Positions 6,459 through 8,808 of a stretch of DNA of 8,808 nt are shown piece after piece. The first letter of the stretch is position 1; each line of letters begins with the position of its first letter. The notes under the pieces were generated by a model, which was not told where the DNA came from, ran no database searches, and saw only the letters and a program-made list of their open reading frames with translations. The stretch is from Frankiales bacterium (GTDB taxonomy: Bacteria; Actinomycetota; Actinomycetes; Mycobacteriales; SCTD01). The position numbers and the translations under genes are program-made. The stretch spans positions 1 through 8,808 of the forward strand of contig JAOPVD010000016.1 of the NCBI GenBank assembly GCA_025966295.1, written 5' to 3'.

Positions 6459-6466
6459 TTCCCCGA

Positions 6467-6541
6467 GCCCCCGTAGCTCAGGGGATAGAGCACTGCCCTC
6501 CGGAGGCAGGGGCGCAGGTTCGAATCCTGCCGGGGGCACCA
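6467..6541 (+). tRNA. tRNA-Arg, anticodon CCG (decodes CGG)
   Basis: The cloverleaf folds without mismatch. The acceptor stem is GCCCCCG (6467-6473) with CGGGGGC (6531-6537). The D stem is GCTC/GAGC with an 8-base loop containing GG and A20. The anticodon stem is CTGCC/GGCAG with loop CTCCGGA, so bases 34-36 are CCG (6500-6502). The T stem is GCAGG/CCTGC with loop TTCGAAT. The discriminator is A6538 and the CCA end is encoded (6539-6541). A20, C35 and G36 are the known ArgRS identity bases. In this high-GC genome CGG codons should be frequent. The short variable loop (4 bases) excludes Ser and Leu types. Confidence 0.97.
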
Positions 6542-6568
6542 CCAACAGCAACCTGAGCCCGCTTGCCG

Positions 6569-7954
6569 TCAGGGCGCGTCGACCGGACGGCCCCAGGTGA
6601 CCGCGTTCCGGACCGGCGCGGGGACCAGCGCGCCCAGCTCGGCGTCGGGATGGGCACCCAGCGCGTCGTTCACGGTCGAGAACGCGATCCGCAGCGCCAC
6701 GAACGTGGTGATCGCGAAGACCTGGGCGTCGTCGAAGCCGGCGTCGCGCAGCGCCTGCACGTCGGCGGCCGCGGTGCCGTTGGGGTCGCGGGTGACCTTG
6801 CGGGCCCAGACCGCCAGCGCCTGCTCCACCGGGTCGGCCAGGTCCTCACCACGGAGGACCGCCGCGGCCAGCGCGGCGTCGGCCTCGCCCGCGAGCTTCT
6901 TGCCCCAGGCCAGCGAGCAGTAGGAGTCCCCGAGCGTCGAGGCGCACGCCGTCACGAGGACCCCGCGCTGCCGCACCGTCAGACCCGCGGCCCGGGCGGC
7001 CTGGCCGAGCAGGTCGAACAGCCCGTCGTGGACCGCGGGCAGGTGGGCCCAGAGCCGGGAGGCGTTCATGACGAAGCCCTGCTGGGCCACGTCGTCGTCG
7101 TACAGGGACTGGACCCCGGCGGTGGTGGGCGGGACGGCCAGGAAGCCGGCGCCGGACGCGACCTCGACCGGCTTGCGGGCGAGGTAGCCGACCACCTGGA
7201 TCTCGGCCCGCAGCGGCAGGCCGTCCCGGACCCGCTCCTGCGCGAGCGCCTGGGCGGTCTCGATGAAGGCGTCCTCCCCGACCGCCTCGATGGCCTCGTA
7301 CGCCGGGCCGGTGGACGCCAGCGCCCGGACGTAGGCCTCCGGGTCGGCGAACTCCCAGGCGAAGGGGATCTCGACGCGCTCGACGTCGACGAAGCCGGCC
7401 GCGGCGAGCAGCTGCTCCCCCGCGCCGGGCCGGCCGAGGGCGACCATGGCGGCCTGGTTCGCGACCTTAGGCTCGGCGGCGAGGGTGAACGGGAACAGCA
7501 CCCAGGCACCGGGCGAGGCCTTGAGGTGGCCCCACACCGTCAGCCCCAGCCGGCCTCCGGGGACCAGCACCCGGAGGGCCTCATCGAGCGCCTGCGGTGT
7601 CGTCCCCCAGATCCCGCGGAAGCTCGTGACGACGTCGAAGGACCCGTCTGCCCAGGGCAGCGCATGCATGTCGCCGACCCGCAGGTCGGCCCCCGGCACC
7701 CGGTCGCGGGCCACCGCGACCAGCCGCTCGGCGGCGTCCAGGCCGGCGCAGCGGGCACCGCGGGCGGCGGCCAGCTCGACCGCCAGGCCGGCCCCGCAGG
7801 CGATGTCGAGCACCCGGTCGTCGGCGCCGACCCCCAGGTGCTGGTGCAGGGCCACGTACTCCCGGCAGTTGCCGGGCTCGCTCATGGTGGCGAAGTCGAC
7901 CGCCTTCCGGCCCCAGCCCTCGTCCACCCCGCGCCAGTCGTCCTGAGCTGTCAT
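6569..7954 (-). CDS. Fusion: SAM-dependent methyltransferase + degenerate AhpD/CMD-like domain
   Basis: This is a 461-aa two-domain protein. Residues about 30-260 form a class I methyltransferase (Methyltransf_11/25 type). SAM-binding motif I is VLDIACGAG (48-56), the acidic end of strand 2 is GLDAAERL (D73), and GDMHALPWADGSFDVVTS (94-111) and LVPGGRLGLTVWG (130-142) follow; the substrate is unknown. Residues about 268-461 resemble the AhpD/carboxymuconolactone decarboxylase superfamily. They start GFLAVPPTTAGVQSLYDDD, include NASRLWAHLPAVHDGLFDLL, and end with FVALRIAFSTVNDALGAHPD, as in 'peroxidase-related' members. The usual CxxCxxxH site reads DSYCSLAW (343-350): only C346 remains, and D343 and W350 replace the first Cys and the His. 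Ordinary AhpD peroxidase chemistry is therefore doubtful. AGGGGG lies 5 bases before the ATG. It follows the DUF4396 gene by 19 bases and is likely co-transcribed with it. Confidence 0.9.
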   Translation of the reverse strand: MTAQDDWRGVDEGWGRKAVDFATMSEPGNCREYVALHQHLGVGADDRVLDIACGAGLAVELAAARGARCAGLDAAERLVAVARDRVPGADLRVGDMHALPWADGSFDVVTSFRGIWGTTPQALDEALRVLVPGGRLGLTVWGHLKASPGAWVLFPFTLAAEPKVANQAAMVALGRPGAGEQLLAAAGFVDVERVEIPFAWEFADPEAYVRALASTGPAYEAIEAVGEDAFIETAQALAQERVRDGLPLRAEIQVVGYLARKPVEVASGAGFLAVPPTTAGVQSLYDDDVAQQGFVMNASRLWAHLPAVHDGLFDLLGQAARAAGLTVRQRGVLVTACASTLGDSYCSLAWGKKLAGEADAALAAAVLRGEDLADPVEQALAVWARKVTRDPNGTAAADVQALRDAGFDDAQVFAITTFVALRIAFSTVNDALGAHPDAELGALVPAPVRNAVTWGRPVDAP

Positions 7955-7966
7955 GGCGACCCCCTG

Positions 7967-7981
7967 CCGGACATTATCCGG
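7967..7981. promoter_or_regulatory. Short palindrome between DUF4396 and methyltransferase genes
   Basis: CCGGACATTATCCGG is symmetric in 6 of 7 pairs. It spans the DUF4396 TAA stop and ends just before the methyltransferase ribosome site. It may be an RNA hairpin tuning the second gene, or an operator. On the minus strand it also contains GATAAT, a possible -10. None of these roles can be decided from sequence alone. Confidence 0.35.
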
Positions 7982-8459
7982 TCCGCGGCGGAAGTTGGTG
8001 CACGACGGCGTGGCCCTTGCCCCGGGCTATGAGGAGCCGGTTCACCGGCACGGTGGCGACGAAGGCGACCGCGAGGCTGGCCAAGAGCGATGCCCAGAAC
8101 AGCGGGTCGGTGAGCCCGGCAGCAAGCGCACCCGGCACCGCCACCATGAACAGGTTGTCGATGACCTCCATCACCGTGATGCTCGCGGTGTCCGCGGCCA
8201 GCGCGATCGGCACCGCGGCAGCCAGCGCCAGACCGGAACGCAGCACCGGACCGATCGTGAAGCTGTAGCCGAACACGAACGCGAGCGCGACGCTGAGCAC
8301 GATCGTCACGGCGTTCGACAGCCCCAGGGCGGTGCCGAGGACCATGCCGATCACCTCCCCGATCGCGCAGCCGGTCAGGCAGTGCACGGTGGCGCGCACG
8401 GCCAGCAAGGTCAGCGCTCGCCCCCCTTCGGGCCTCGTCTCATGCGCGCTGTGGTCCAT
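7974..8459 (-). CDS. DUF4396 family integral membrane protein
   Basis: This protein is 161 aa. Its function is unknown, but the family has a well conserved pattern that is clear here: RATVHCLTGCAIGEVIGM (22-39), FVFGYSFTIGPVL (61-73), ALAADTASITVMEVIDN (86-102), PGALAAGL, DPLFW and a C-terminal PVNRLLIARGKGHAVVH (138-154). There are about four to five membrane helices (roughly 16-45, 48-68, 76-94, 101-118 and 122-140). The N-terminus MDHSAHE and the residues H26, C27, C31, M39, H150 and H154 look able to bind metal. I recall relatives beside copper and other heavy-metal resistance genes, but nothing in this window proves that role. The ATG at 8459 is chosen for the strong AGGAGGG site and because family similarity begins soon after it. 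The frame is open further upstream to the right edge, but that part looks non-coding. The stop is TAA. Confidence 0.93.
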   Translation of the reverse strand: MDHSAHETRPEGGRALTLLAVRATVHCLTGCAIGEVIGMVLGTALGLSNAVTIVLSVALAFVFGYSFTIGPVLRSGLALAAAVPIALAADTASITVMEVIDNLFMVAVPGALAAGLTDPLFWASLLASLAVAFVATVPVNRLLIARGKGHAVVHQLPPRTG

Positions 8460-8463
8460 GCCG

Positions 8464-8470
8464 CCCTCCT
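8464..8470 (-). promoter_or_regulatory. Ribosome binding site of the DUF4396 gene
   Basis: AGGAGGG on the minus strand, with CGGC before the ATG (5 bases from GGAGG to the start), is the strongest Shine-Dalgarno in the window. It settles the start codon against the longer open frame that continues upstream. Confidence 0.8.
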
Positions 8471-8808
8471 GTCGCGCTGTTGCCCACCGGAGTCCTCCAC
8501 CACGCACCGCGTGCTCGTGCCACACCTCCAGGGGTTCAAGATCATCGTCCCGGGTAGGACAGGTGAGCACGGTACGGACTCTCAGCCGCGAGCTCTGCCC
8601 CCTGGCACAGCCCTCTGAGCTGCATGTCAGGACACCGCCTTGAGCGTGACCCCAGACCCGAACGCTGCCACCACCGGAACGCCTGCTCGCTGGCCACACT
8701 GCGTGCCCCAGCAACCCACAGCTGCGTCGCGGGAAACCGGCGGCAGGGCACACCAGCAGTGCGCGGACGAGCGCGGACGCGACGCCGTCCTCCAGAACGA
8801 CCCGGCCG
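8471..8808. other. About 340 bases with no gene I can support
   Basis: The promoter of the DUF4396 gene should be here, but no convincing -10/-35 pair stands out on the minus strand. TTGAAC and GATGAT occur near 8535-8550 at the wrong spacing and order. Several frames on both strands stay open to the right edge, as expected at this GC content. Their translations look unlike proteins, and third-position GC in the plus-strand frame starting at 8645 is only about 76%, below the neighbouring genes. A 9-base direct repeat (GCGCGGACG) occurs twice at about 8761-8779. A gene starting or ending close to base 8808 cannot be excluded. Confidence 0.5.

Noticed and set aside
6519..6541. An integration attachment site at the 3' end of tRNA-Arg
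   Set aside because: I found no second copy of the tRNA 3' end in the window and no integrase or other mobile gene.
6563..8032. A 489-codon plus-strand frame opposite the methyltransferase fusion
   Set aside because: It is antisense shadow; the minus-strand gene has recognisable methyltransferase and AhpD-like motifs.
8460..8753. A longer 259-aa form of the DUF4396 protein
   Set aside because: A strong AGGAGGG site precedes the internal ATG, family similarity begins only after it, and the extension is atypical sequence.
8645..8808. A plus-strand partial gene starting GTG and running off the right edge
   Set aside because: It has poor third-position GC bias, no ribosome site, and no recognisable protein sequence; other frames are equally open.

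Overview
The window is high-GC bacterial DNA whose real genes nearly always have G or C at the third codon position. It uses GTG starts, several promoters of the TAnnnT type sitting 6-7 bases before a start codon, and the order argS-lysA-hom-thrC. Together these point to an actinomycete (Actinomycetota). The extra DUF3105 gene, lone receiver and tRNA-Arg beside argS are suggestive of a Geodermatophilaceae/Frankia-like lineage, but that is a guess I could not check.

Left region (1-5176, minus strand, transcribed right to left): one compact operon argS > lysA > 56-aa membrane protein > 76-aa membrane protein > hom > thrC, with thrC running off the left edge. Every junction is a 4-base stop/start overlap (GTGA once, ATGA four times). 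It encodes arginyl-tRNA synthetase, the last step of lysine synthesis, the branch-point homoserine dehydrogenase (with ACT domain) and threonine synthase. Two uncharacterised two-helix membrane proteins sit between lysA and hom.

Middle region (5177-6541): a 76-base divergent promoter region, then a plus-strand membrane-anchored DUF3105 protein. An exceptionally long hairpin (5946-5996) follows and ends both this gene and the opposing gene. Next come a stand-alone CheY-like receiver on the minus strand, apparently leaderless, and a plus-strand tRNA-Arg(CCG). The argS and tRNA-Arg promoters share an 18-base sequence that differs only by one inserted base, so enzyme and cognate tRNA carry nearly the same core promoter.

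Right region (6542-8808): a minus-strand pair, a DUF4396 membrane protein followed after 19 bases by a 461-aa protein. The latter fuses a SAM-dependent methyltransferase to an AhpD/carboxymuconolactone-decarboxylase-like domain in which the usual CxxC...H site is reduced to one Cys. The last ~340 bases have no gene I can support. I saw no insertion sequence, CRISPR array, riboswitch or attachment repeat. The best candidates for something undescribed are the methyltransferase-AhpD fusion with its DUF4396 partner, the two small membrane proteins in the aspartate-family operon, and the shared argS/tRNA-Arg promoter box.
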